Source: an uncultured Collinsella sp. (GTDB lineage Bacteria; Actinomycetota; Coriobacteriia; Coriobacteriales; Coriobacteriaceae). Taken from it: a stretch of DNA of 64,000 nucleotides. The stretch covers positions 1-64,000 of the forward strand of contig UQJV01000006.1 of the NCBI GenBank assembly GCA_900541475.1. The letters are read 5' to 3'. The notes beneath the pieces were generated by a model. The model did no database searches and was not told the DNA's origin. It was given only the letters and a program-made list of their open reading frames with translations. Below, in pieces: positions 49,518 to 57,302 of this stretch. A program made the translations under genes and the position numbers. Position 1 is the first letter of the stretch. Each line of letters begins with the position of its first letter.

Positions 49518-50519
49518 ATGGACAAGAAAAATGTCTCAATGAACGATGTGGCAGTTGCCGCGGGCGTTTCTCTCAAGACAGTGTCGCGCGTGATCAACGA
49601 GCCCGATAGCGTGCGAGAGTCGACGCGCGATAAGGTTCATTCGGCCATGGAGACGCTCGGGTTTCGAGCCAACTTTGCCGCGCGTTCGCTCAAGTTGGGC
49701 CGTTACGGGTGCATCGGCGTGGTGATGTTTCACTTGTCGGGCGGTGCCGTGGACATGATTGACGGTATCGCCGATGCCGCCGAAGAGCGAGGATTTGCTC
49801 TCACGATGATTAAGAAGCGCGCAGGGGAGAAGATGACCCTTGCCGAAGCGGCGCGTAGGATGTCGCAGCTGCCTGTTGATGGCATGATCTTCAACCTGCG
49901 CCAGATGGTCGATGACTTTGATACCTTTGAGGCGCCGAAAGACCTCAAGACGGTGATTATCACGCCGATGGAGCATCCTACCTGCTCCACCGTCAGTGAC
50001 GACCAAGAGGGCGGCGCGCGTATGGCGTGCGAGTACTTTTTGGACCACGGTCACAAGAACGTGTACTTCGTCTCTGGTAAGAAAGAGTCACTGTCGAGCC
50101 AGTGCCGTATGAAAGGTTGGCGTGCGGCGCTCGAGACGCGTGGCATTGAGCCGCCCGAGCCTCTGCAAGGCGATTGGAATGCGGATAGCGGCTATGCCGC
50201 GGGCCTTGTGCTTGCCGATAAACCCGATTGCACGGCGGTCCTCGCTGCTAACGACTGCATGGCCAACGGCGTGATGATGGCTCTGCGTGACAGAGGGCTC
50301 AGGGTGCCCGACGACGTGTCCGTGATCGGCTTTGACGACGAACTCTACAAGACGATTCCCAACTCGATTCTGACGTCAGTGAAGTTTCGCCACCGCGAGC
50401 TGGGCATCCGTGCGCTTAACGAGGTCGTCGCAGGTCTGGAAGCCCCGAGCTCCAGAAGCCGTACGCTTGTGTCGGGCGTGCTGGTCGAGCGTTCCAGCGT
50501 GAAGGACCTGCGGGCGTAG
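49518..50519 (+). CDS. LacI-family regulator of lactose module 1
   Basis: This 333-residue regulator has a DNA-binding head (MNDVAVAAGVSLKTVSRVIN, then NFAARSLKLGR hinge) and a periplasmic-binding-protein-like sensor domain (VLAANDCMANGVMMALRDRGL, ISVIGFDDE-type ending). The first recognition-helix residues are Leu-Lys. GGGGAAG lies upstream of ATG 49518. It is divergent from lacE1-lacG1 and very probably represses them through the palindrome at 49335. The inducer may be a phosphorylated sugar. Confidence 0.9.
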   Translation: MDKKNVSMNDVAVAAGVSLKTVSRVINEPDSVRESTRDKVHSAMETLGFRANFAARSLKLGRYGCIGVVMFHLSGGAVDMIDGIADAAEERGFALTMIKKRAGEKMTLAEAARRMSQLPVDGMIFNLRQMVDDFDTFEAPKDLKTVIITPMEHPTCSTVSDDQEGGARMACEYFLDHGHKNVYFVSGKKESLSSQCRMKGWRAALETRGIEPPEPLQGDWNADSGYAAGLVLADKPDCTAVLAANDCMANGVMMALRDRGLRVPDDVSVIGFDDELYKTIPNSILTSVKFRHRELGIRALNEVVAGLEAPSSRSRTLVSGVLVERSSVKDLRA

Positions 50520-50541
50520 ACGTGCTCGGCCTATTCCGTTT

Positions 50542-50677
50542 GTCTCGATCTGTAACAACTAGACGGTCAAAAGTGGTCTACATGTTACAGATTGAGATTT
50601 TCGGCTTGGCCTGTGCGTTCATCTCGATCTGTAACAGCTAGGACCGAAAAACTCGGCTAGATGTTACAGATTGAGAT
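50542..50677. repeat. Two palindromic units at 80 bp spacing (set 2)
   Basis: Units at 50542-50598 and 50622-50677 (TCTCGATCTGTAACA, then TGTTACAGATTGAGA) match those at 45644-45861. They lie between the convergent ends of lacI1 and lacE2. Confidence 0.85.
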
Positions 50678-50705
50678 GAACAGGAGGACGGGTGCGGTCT
50701 AAACA

Positions 50706-50744
50706 AAATGGCCCGCGCATCACACATCGATGCACGGGCCATTT
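50706..50744 (-). terminator. Terminator between convergent lacE2 and lacI1
   Basis: AAATGGCCCGCGCATC (50706-50721) pairs with GATGCACGGGCCATTT (50729-50744) with one wobble. On the minus strand TTGTTT follows. Confidence 0.75.
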
Positions 50745-50776
50745 ATTGTCTGCAAGCGGCAGGTGGTGTCAGCGTC

Positions 50777-52537
50777 TTATGCCTCGAGGTTTTCCTCGAT
50801 CCAGGCGACGGCACCCTTGGGATCCTTAGTGAGGTCGATGTACTGTTTGCCCTTGGGCGACAGCAGCGTGATGCCCAGGCGGTCGGTGTCGGCCTTCATC
50901 TCGTTGTAATAGGTGCGAACCTGCGGAGCCAGGACGATGACGTTGTACTGGTCCATGATGGCGTAGTGGCTGCCGTAGGCACCGGCGTTGGCGGTAATGT
51001 CGATGCCCAGCTCGTCGGCGCCTTCCTTAAGCGCGTTGGCGAGCAGTGCAGAGGTGCCGGCGCCAGCGCACAGAACCAGAACCCTCAGATCCTTGCCCTT
51101 AAGGGCGGACGGAGCTGCGGAGGCCTCAGTGGCAGAAGCGGTCTCGACAACAGGAGCCTCAACGGCGGGGGCGGCAGCGGTCTTGACGGCCTTGGTCTCC
51201 TCGGCCTCTTCTTCGGCCAGGGTCTCGGCCTCCTGCTTGCACAGGACGTTGTCGTAGGCCTTGCAGAACGGGTAGTAGATCAAGAAGTCAACGACCAGCA
51301 GGACGACAACCAGGACCAGAGAGATCGGCTGGAAGTTGGTGTCGATGAAGGTGCCGATCGGTCCGGGGAGTGCCCACGGCATGGCATAGATAAAGCCGTT
51401 CATGCCCAAAAAGTCGATGAAGAACTTACCAATGAGGACGTTGGCCACGGGGGCAAACAGGAACGGGATCAGGAAGTACGGGTTGAGGATGATGGGCGCG
51501 GCGAACAGCAGCGGCTCGTTGACGGCGAACATCACGGGCACGACAGAGGCTTTGCCGACGGCCTTGAGCTGCTTGGAGCGCATAAAGAGCAGGAAGATGA
51601 TCGGGACAATGAACGTGGCGCCGGTGCCGCCGAGTTCGCCGATGTAGTTACCGAAGTTTTCGGTCAGGGCGAGGGCGGGGTGACCGCCGGCCTGCAGCGT
51701 GGCGAGGTTGGTGGTGATGTTGCCAAACAGCGCGGCGTTGAGGGCAGGCTTAACGACCGAGGGGCCGTGGATGCCCATGAACCAGAACAGCGGGATCATG
51801 AACCAGATGAGGGCGAGGCCGGCGTAGGAATCGGCAGCGGCGAACAGCGGGCTCACCAGCGTGGAGATGACGTTGGCAAACGGGACGGCCAAGCAGGTGC
51901 GGCAGATAACGTCGATGACGGCGACAAACAGGATGGAGAAGCTGAAGGCGAAGATGTCGCGGAAGTTCTGGGCGATGGCGCCGGGGACTTCTTTGGGCAG
52001 CTTGATGGTGATGTCTCGCTTAATGCAGAAGGCATAGATGTTGACCGTGGCAAATGCGGCGACAAAGGAGCTCAGCAGGCCCTTGGTGCCCATGTTGTCG
52101 GTAAAGAACACCGAGACATCGGCGCCGTCGATCTTGGCACTCGTCTGGGTAACGGCCAAGATGAGCATAGCGCACATGGCGGCGACCATGGTGCTCGTGG
52201 CGTTGATAGCCTTGCCGGCAGGCATGCGGCGGTTCTTGGAGCCGGTCAGCGCGCTTGCGGTGGTGCCGGCGACCATGATGCCCACGACGCCCATCGTGAA
52301 GTTGTAAACCTTGTTGCAGAAGTTCACGACGTCGACGTTCCACCAGTCGGGCAGCGTAAAGCCGCCGACCGTGGCGACAACGCCCGGCAGGGTCGAAATA
52401 AGCAGGAAGACAGAAGAAGACAGGATAATGGGCATTGCTGCCAAAAAGCCGTCTTTAATGGCCTGAAGGTAGATGTTCTTAGAGACCTTGTCGAAGTACG
52501 GCTGACCTTTCTCCAAGAACTTAACGATCGATTCCAT
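50777..52537 (-). CDS. lacE: PTS lactose-class permease, fused IIC-IIB (module 2)
   Basis: This 586-residue paralogue of the module 1 permease has IIC signatures PYFDKVSKNIYLQAIKDGFLAAM and WFMGIHGPSVVKPALNA. The IIB domain reads RVLVLCAGAGTSALLANAL, with the phosphate-bearing Cys. It shares the order IIC, linker, IIB. In this module the gene lies downstream of lacG2, the reverse of modules 1 and 3. Its IIA must come from elsewhere, probably lacF (60654). Substrate differences among the three permeases cannot be read from the sequence. Confidence 0.9.
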   Translation of the reverse strand: MESIVKFLEKGQPYFDKVSKNIYLQAIKDGFLAAMPIILSSSVFLLISTLPGVVATVGGFTLPDWWNVDVVNFCNKVYNFTMGVVGIMVAGTTASALTGSKNRRMPAGKAINATSTMVAAMCAMLILAVTQTSAKIDGADVSVFFTDNMGTKGLLSSFVAAFATVNIYAFCIKRDITIKLPKEVPGAIAQNFRDIFAFSFSILFVAVIDVICRTCLAVPFANVISTLVSPLFAAADSYAGLALIWFMIPLFWFMGIHGPSVVKPALNAALFGNITTNLATLQAGGHPALALTENFGNYIGELGGTGATFIVPIIFLLFMRSKQLKAVGKASVVPVMFAVNEPLLFAAPIILNPYFLIPFLFAPVANVLIGKFFIDFLGMNGFIYAMPWALPGPIGTFIDTNFQPISLVLVVVLLVVDFLIYYPFCKAYDNVLCKQEAETLAEEEAEETKAVKTAAAPAVEAPVVETASATEASAAPSALKGKDLRVLVLCAGAGTSALLANALKEGADELGIDITANAGAYGSHYAIMDQYNVIVLAPQVRTYYNEMKADTDRLGITLLSPKGKQYIDLTKDPKGAVAWIEENLEA

Positions 52538-52649
52538 AGTTCACGCTCCTCTTTGCATGAAATCTTAATGGCATGGACGTTGAAAACCTATATGGTCTCC
52601 CGCTTGCTAAAAGCCCGGGTGCAGGCGGGGCCGGTCCCAGGGGGAGAGA

Positions 52650-52686
52650 GGGGAGCGGCTGGGTTTGTATCGCATAGGGCCGCTCC
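52650..52686 (-). other. Intercistronic hairpin between lacG2 and lacE2
   Basis: GGGAGCGGC (52650-52658) pairs perfectly with GCCGCTCCC (52678-52686). There is no T-run. Similar hairpins lie at the same place in modules 1 and 3. Confidence 0.5.
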
Positions 52687-52713
52687 CTTCTCGGGGGAAA
52701 GCGAGGCGATGCG

Positions 52714-54156
52714 CTACTGCGCGTCCGCCATAGTGTCGGCGAGCTCCTTGTACCAGAGTGCCGACTGCTTGATGTAGCGTTTTTGCGTGTCGAAGTCGAT
52801 GTAGAACAGGCCGTAGCGCTTGTTATAGCCATTGGCCCACGAGAACTGGTCCTGCAGGCTCCAGATAAAGTAGCCCTGGACGTCGACGCCCTCGGCGCGC
52901 GCCTGGAGCACCTTCTCCATGTGCTGGTCGACAAAGTCGATGCGCTCGGGATCGGCGACGATGCCGTTTGCGTCGGGCTCGGGGTCCTTGTGGCCCAGGC
53001 CGTTTTCGGTGATATAGATGACGGGGAGGTTGGGATAGGTGGCGCTGATGTGCTTGAGCGTGTCGTAGAGGCCTTGCGGGTAGATGAGCCAATCCCAGTC
53101 GGTGGTGGGGATACCCGGCATATCGACCTGCTGCCCGACGCCCTTAAACTTAAAGCACGAGGTGCCCTTGTCTCCGGTGCCGTTAAAGCTGTTGGTTGAC
53201 TCGCCATCGTAGGCGGCGATAAACGCCGACTGATAGTAGTTGAGGCCGAACATATCGTTGCGGGGCGCCGCCTTGGCGAGCTCCTCCATGTCGCTGTCCT
53301 CAACCGTAAGTGTGGCGTTGTTGGCACGCAGAATCTCGTTGATGAGTGAGAGGGTGCGCGCGGAGTAGTGACCCAGGAAGGCGCCGTCCATGATGAAGTC
53401 GGTGTAGAAGGCGTTGTACAGGTCGGCGGCGTGCTGGTCGGCGGGCGAGTCGGTGGCAGGATATGCCGGCGTCAGGACGTTGACCATGCCAATGCGTCCG
53501 CCCAGGTGCTCGGTCTCGTCAAGATCCTTATACAGGTTGACGGCGCGGGCGTGGGCAACGAGCTCGTTGTGCTGGCTCTGGATGCCGCTCGTCACATCAA
53601 AGTGATGGTTGGGCGGGAAGTTGCCTTGGATGTATTGGGAGTGCGAGAGGCTGATGAGCTCGTTGATGGTGAACCAATTCTTGACCTCGCGGAACTCGCG
53701 GAAGCAGAACTCGGCATAGCGCACATAGGCGTCGACGGTCTTGCGGTTGAGCCAGTCGCCCTGGTTGAACAGGGCGGCGGGGGAGTCAAAGTGATGCAGG
53801 GACACATAGGGCTCGACGCCATACTTTTTGCAGCAGGCGAACAGCTCGTGGTAGTGCTTAACGCCCTCGGCGAGGGGTTCGGCATCGTTGCCGTTGGGGA
53901 AGATGCGGGTCCAGGCGATGGACACACGAATGGCGTTGAGTCCATGCTCGGCAGAAAGGCGGATATCCTCCTCGTAGCGGTTGTAGAAATCACTGGCCGG
54001 GTCGGGCAAAAAGCGACCCTGGGCGACAAGGTAATCGTCCCACATGGTCTTACCCTTGCCTGCCACCTTCGTGGAACCTTCCGTTTGGTACGCGGCGGTT
54101 GCGGCGCCCCAAACAAAGCCCTTCGGCAGCTGCTGTACGCGGTTTAGCAAAGACAT
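52714..54156 (-). CDS. lacG: 6-phospho-beta-galactosidase, GH1 (module 2)
   Basis: This 480-residue GH1 enzyme starts at MSLLNRVQQLPKGFVWGAATAAYQ. WFTINEL keeps the acid/base Glu, though the usual Phe is Ile. YITENGLGHKD holds the nucleophile, and FSWANGYNKRYGLFY keeps the Ser-Trp and Lys-x-Tyr 6-phosphate site. AGAGGG lies 9 nt before the chosen ATG; an ATG two codons earlier is too close. It is the first gene of module 2, divergent from lacI2 and followed by lacE2. It is the most diverged of the three LacG copies. Confidence 0.87.
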   Translation of the reverse strand: MSLLNRVQQLPKGFVWGAATAAYQTEGSTKVAGKGKTMWDDYLVAQGRFLPDPASDFYNRYEEDIRLSAEHGLNAIRVSIAWTRIFPNGNDAEPLAEGVKHYHELFACCKKYGVEPYVSLHHFDSPAALFNQGDWLNRKTVDAYVRYAEFCFREFREVKNWFTINELISLSHSQYIQGNFPPNHHFDVTSGIQSQHNELVAHARAVNLYKDLDETEHLGGRIGMVNVLTPAYPATDSPADQHAADLYNAFYTDFIMDGAFLGHYSARTLSLINEILRANNATLTVEDSDMEELAKAAPRNDMFGLNYYQSAFIAAYDGESTNSFNGTGDKGTSCFKFKGVGQQVDMPGIPTTDWDWLIYPQGLYDTLKHISATYPNLPVIYITENGLGHKDPEPDANGIVADPERIDFVDQHMEKVLQARAEGVDVQGYFIWSLQDQFSWANGYNKRYGLFYIDFDTQKRYIKQSALWYKELADTMADAQ

Positions 54157-54275
54157 ATGCATACACCCTCTCGTCTCGCTGTTCGATATTGTGCGTTTGC
54201 GCTCAGGAGGCTCCCTGGTTAGCGTTCAGCGGTGAAAAAGCCCGATAAACACTATCTTAAAATGATTAGAACCAA

Positions 54276-54316
54276 AATGAGCACGTGAACATTTGACAAT
54301 AAGCACGTTAACATCC
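54276..54316. promoter_or_regulatory. LacI-type operators of module 2
   Basis: AATGAGCACGTGAACATT (54276-54293) and ATTAAGCACGTTAACATC (54299-54316) share the AATGnnnACGTnnnCATT frame of the other modules, with a CACGTG/CACGTT core. A third partial site (CATGAGCACGTTATCAAT, 54430-54447) overlaps the start region of lacI2 and may give self-control. Confidence 0.75.
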
Positions 54317-54358
54317 GGCTGGGATGTATAGAAACAAAACAACTTCAAACAGCAGCGA

Positions 54359-54395
54359 ACGGTTGTATTTGTTCGGTAAGCGGTTTTGATTGACA
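54359..54395 (+). promoter_or_regulatory. Paired AACGGT-like sites and -35 element before lacI2
   Basis: AACGGT (54359-54364) and AGCGGT (54380-54385) are 21 bp apart. TTGACA lies at 54392-54397, with GTATAT-like sequence 17 bp on. The sites sit just upstream of the -35, where an activator could act. Confidence 0.5.
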
Positions 54396-54497
54396 GAAGT
54401 TTTCATGTTGTGGTATATGGCTCGGGTATCATGAGCACGTTATCAATGTATGTACGATGCGCCATGGGCGCGGGGAATAGTTGGGAAGCAGGTTAGC

Positions 54498-55535
54498 GTG
54501 GAAGGCATGGATCAGCAGACAAGGAATGGTCGTTCGGCGAGCGCGGCAGAGGTTGCGGCGCTCGCTGGCGTGAGCCGCCAGACTGTGTCTCGCGTGGTCA
54601 ACGGTATGCCCAACGTGACGGAAAAGACGCGCAAGCGTGTGCTGGCCGCCATGGAAGAGCTGGGCTTTCGTCCCAATTTTGCTGGAGCGGCGTTGCGCGG
54701 CGGGTCGTATCGTTCTATTGGCCTGTGCATGTACAACATCACACGTGTCGGTAACCTGGCGACGCTCGAGGGTATCATGCAAGCGGCGCGCGAGCACGAT
54801 TTTGCCGTCACTATGATCGAGATGGGCGGCGACAAGCCCTATGCACTTGCCGATGCCTCGCGCCGCATGGTCGAGCGACCCGTCGACGGCATGATTCTCA
54901 ACATGAACCGCATGGCTCCCGATTTTGAGGAGTTTGTTCCCCAGCCGGGAGTGCGAACGGTCATCCTGTCCATGTATGCGCATCCGCGCTGCACGACGAT
55001 CGACTCCGACCAGTATGGTTCGTGCGAGCTGTTGACCAATTATCTGCTGGAACATGGTCACTCGAATATGCGGTTTGTGGCGGGTCCGGAAAACTCGATT
55101 TCCTCGCGTTTTCGTGAGGCCGGTTGGCGCGATACGCTGGGTCGTGCTCATGTCGATGCCGCTCCGATGCTGCGTGGCGATTGGAGTGCGGACAGTGGGT
55201 ACGCCATGGGCGAGCGGATTGCGGCCGAGGTGCTTGCCGGCGGGTCGCAGGCGCCGACTGCCGTGCTTGCGGCAAATGACCAGATGGCGCTGGGCGTTAT
55301 CGCCGCGCTCGAGAACGCGGGCCTGTCCGTGCCCGACGACGTGAGCGTGGTTGGTATCGACGACGCACTCGAGGGACTTGTTCCTCACAATCGGCTGACG
55401 ACGCTGCGATTTGATTTGCGCGGTGTCGGTAAGCTTGCGTTTGAGGCGGCGATTGGAGAGAGCTCGTCTATCGAGGCGATTCATGTGCCGAGCACGCTGG
55501 TCGAACGCTCGACTGTTAGGGACATACGGGGTTAG
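54498..55535 (+). CDS. LacI-family regulator of lactose module 2
   Basis: This protein has 345 residues if started at GTG 54498 (GGGAAG 8 nt upstream); ATG 54507 is the alternative. The head reads SAAEVAALAGVSRQTVSRVVN, with Arg-Gln at the start of the recognition helix, and the hinge NFAGAALRGG. The sensor domain (VLAANDQMALGVIAAL, VSVVGIDDALEGLVPHNRLTTLRF) is complete. It is divergent from lacG2-lacE2 and should act at the CACGTG-type sites at 54276-54316. Confidence 0.9.
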   Translation: MEGMDQQTRNGRSASAAEVAALAGVSRQTVSRVVNGMPNVTEKTRKRVLAAMEELGFRPNFAGAALRGGSYRSIGLCMYNITRVGNLATLEGIMQAAREHDFAVTMIEMGGDKPYALADASRRMVERPVDGMILNMNRMAPDFEEFVPQPGVRTVILSMYAHPRCTTIDSDQYGSCELLTNYLLEHGHSNMRFVAGPENSISSRFREAGWRDTLGRAHVDAAPMLRGDWSADSGYAMGERIAAEVLAGGSQAPTAVLAANDQMALGVIAALENAGLSVPDDVSVVGIDDALEGLVPHNRLTTLRFDLRGVGKLAFEAAIGESSSIEAIHVPSTLVERSTVRDIRG

Positions 55536-55549
55536 GTCCTACTCCGTTT

Positions 55550-55687
55550 GTCTCGATTTGTAACAGGTAGACGGTCAAAAGCGGGCTACGTGTTACAGAT
55601 TTAGATTCTTCGGAAAGAGCAATCCTGTTCGTCTCAATCTGTAACAGCTAGGACCCAAAAACTCGGCTAGATGTTACAGATTGAGAC
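55550..55687. repeat. Two palindromic units at 80 bp spacing (set 3)
   Basis: Units at 55550-55606 and 55630-55687 have the same ends as sets 1 and 2 (near TCTCRATCTGTAACA and TGTTACAGATTGAGA). They lie between the convergent ends of lacI2 and lacG3. Confidence 0.85.
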
Positions 55688-55707
55688 AAACGGACCCCGA
55701 ACCGCCC

Positions 55708-55750
55708 AAAAAGACCGGGGGCGGCGCGCCGTGTGACGTGCCACCCCCGG
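55708..55750 (-). terminator. Terminator after lacG3
   Basis: CCGGGGGCGGC (55715-55725) pairs with GCCACCCCCGG (55740-55750), one mismatch. On the minus strand TCTTTTT follows. A GGGGACAGG motif lies just beyond, at 55757. Confidence 0.8.
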
Positions 55751-55796
55751 CTGAGAAATGGGGACAGGTTATGTGGGCGGGTAACCCCGCAAGCCG

Positions 55797-57236
55797 CTAG
55801 TCCAGACGACGGGTCTGCGCTACGTGCTTGTACCAGTAGGCGCTTGCCTTGGGCGTGCGCTTCTGGGTTTCAAAGTCAACGTAGAAGAAGCCATAGCGCT
55901 TGTTGTATCCGTTGGTCCAGGAGAACTGGTCCTGCAGGCTCCACAGGAAGTAGCCGCCCACGTTGACGCCCACCTCCATAGCCTTGAGCAGCCAACGCAG
56001 GTGCTGCTCGATGTAGTCGATGCGCGGCTGGTCGTCCACAAAGCCGTCTTTGTAGGGATCCTTGTAGCCCATGCCGTTTTCGGTAATGAAGATCTGCTTA
56101 TAGTTGGGGTAGCGCTGCTTAATGTAGACGAGCAGATCGAACAGGCCCTCGGGATAGATGATCCAGTCCCAGTCGGTGGTGGGGATGCCAGGCTTGTTCA
56201 CATGCTCGCCAATACCCTTAACGCGCCAGCGGCCGGTGCCCTTCTCGCCCGTACCGTTGTGGTGCAGGTCGTTCTCGCCATCGTAAGCCTTCAAAAAACG
56301 GCACTGATAGTTGTTAACGCCCAGGTAGTCGTTGTAGAGCGCGGCCTCGCGCATAATCTCGAGGTCCTCGTCCAGAATCTCGATGGTGCCGCCCGAGACG
56401 GCAGCCAGGCGGTTGGCGCACTCCAAGGTGTCAGGCGCGTAGTCGCCGCGGAAAGTGGCGTCGAGCAAGAACTGGTTCTGCAACACGTGCTCGTTATTAG
56501 CGGCTTTGATGTCGGCGGGGTCGTTCTCGTTGAGCGGGTACTTAAACTCCAGCGACTGGATGACGCCGATCTTGCCCTTAAAACCGCCGTTGTGGAAGGC
56601 CAGTACTGCCTTGGCGTGGGCGAGCATCATGTTGTGCTCGCACTGGAAGGCCTCGGCCAGATGCGCCTTGACGCCACCGGGGAAGGTGCCCTCGATGTAG
56701 GTGTTGGAGGCATCGGCCCAGATCTCATTAAAGGTGAACCAGTAGGTCACCTGGTCGGCGTACTCCTTAAAGCAGAAGGTAGCAAAGTCCACAAAGGCGT
56801 CGATGGTCTCGCGGTTGAGGAAGTCGCCCTTCTCAAAGAGGGGCAGCGGCGTATCGAAGTGATGCAGCGTGACAAACGGCTCAACGTGGTGCTTGTGACA
56901 TTCGGCGAAAAGGTCGTGATAGAACTGGACGCCCTCGGGGTTAATCTCACCGGTGCCGTTGGGGAAGATGCGGCTCCAGGCGATGGAGAGGCGAATGCCG
57001 TTGATACCAAACTCCTCGCACAGTTCCAGGTCGACGGGGTACTGGTTGTAGAAGTCCGAAGCGGGATCGGGGGAAAAGCGCCCCTGGGCCTCCAGGAAGT
57101 CGTCCCAGGCAACCTTGCCCTTACCGTGAGTGCGGGTCTCGCCCTCTACCTGGTAGGCAGCAGTGGCGCCGCCAAAGACAAAGCCCTCGGGAAACTGCGC
57201 AGGCGGGTTAGTGACGCTAGCAGGGTTAACGGACAT
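55797..57236 (-). CDS. lacG: 6-phospho-beta-galactosidase, GH1 (module 3)
   Basis: This 479-residue GH1 enzyme is close to the module 1 copy (FPEGFVFGGATAAYQVEG, DPASDFYNQYPVDLEL). WFTFNEI and FITENGMGYKD carry the two catalytic Glu residues, and FSWTNGYNKRYGFFY has the 6-phosphate site with the galacto-type Trp. The ribosome-binding site is weak (TTGGA). It lies 66 bp after lacE3 and a perfect hairpin (57261-57292) fills that gap. It is probably translated from the lacE3 message. Confidence 0.88.
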   Translation of the reverse strand: MSVNPASVTNPPAQFPEGFVFGGATAAYQVEGETRTHGKGKVAWDDFLEAQGRFSPDPASDFYNQYPVDLELCEEFGINGIRLSIAWSRIFPNGTGEINPEGVQFYHDLFAECHKHHVEPFVTLHHFDTPLPLFEKGDFLNRETIDAFVDFATFCFKEYADQVTYWFTFNEIWADASNTYIEGTFPGGVKAHLAEAFQCEHNMMLAHAKAVLAFHNGGFKGKIGVIQSLEFKYPLNENDPADIKAANNEHVLQNQFLLDATFRGDYAPDTLECANRLAAVSGGTIEILDEDLEIMREAALYNDYLGVNNYQCRFLKAYDGENDLHHNGTGEKGTGRWRVKGIGEHVNKPGIPTTDWDWIIYPEGLFDLLVYIKQRYPNYKQIFITENGMGYKDPYKDGFVDDQPRIDYIEQHLRWLLKAMEVGVNVGGYFLWSLQDQFSWTNGYNKRYGFFYVDFETQKRTPKASAYWYKHVAQTRRLD

Positions 57237-57260
57237 GATGATCCAATCGTCTAAATCGAA

Positions 57261-57292
57261 GGGCCAGCCGGTCTTGGATGGTCGGCTGGCCC
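57261..57292 (-). other. Intercistronic hairpin between lacE3 and lacG3
   Basis: GGGCCAGCCG pairs perfectly with CGGCTGGCCC around a 12-nt loop. The minus-strand 3' side has only TTCGATTTA, so complete termination is unlikely. It may reduce lacG3 relative to lacE3. Confidence 0.55.
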
Positions 57293-57302
57293 TGAGCGTT
57301 AC

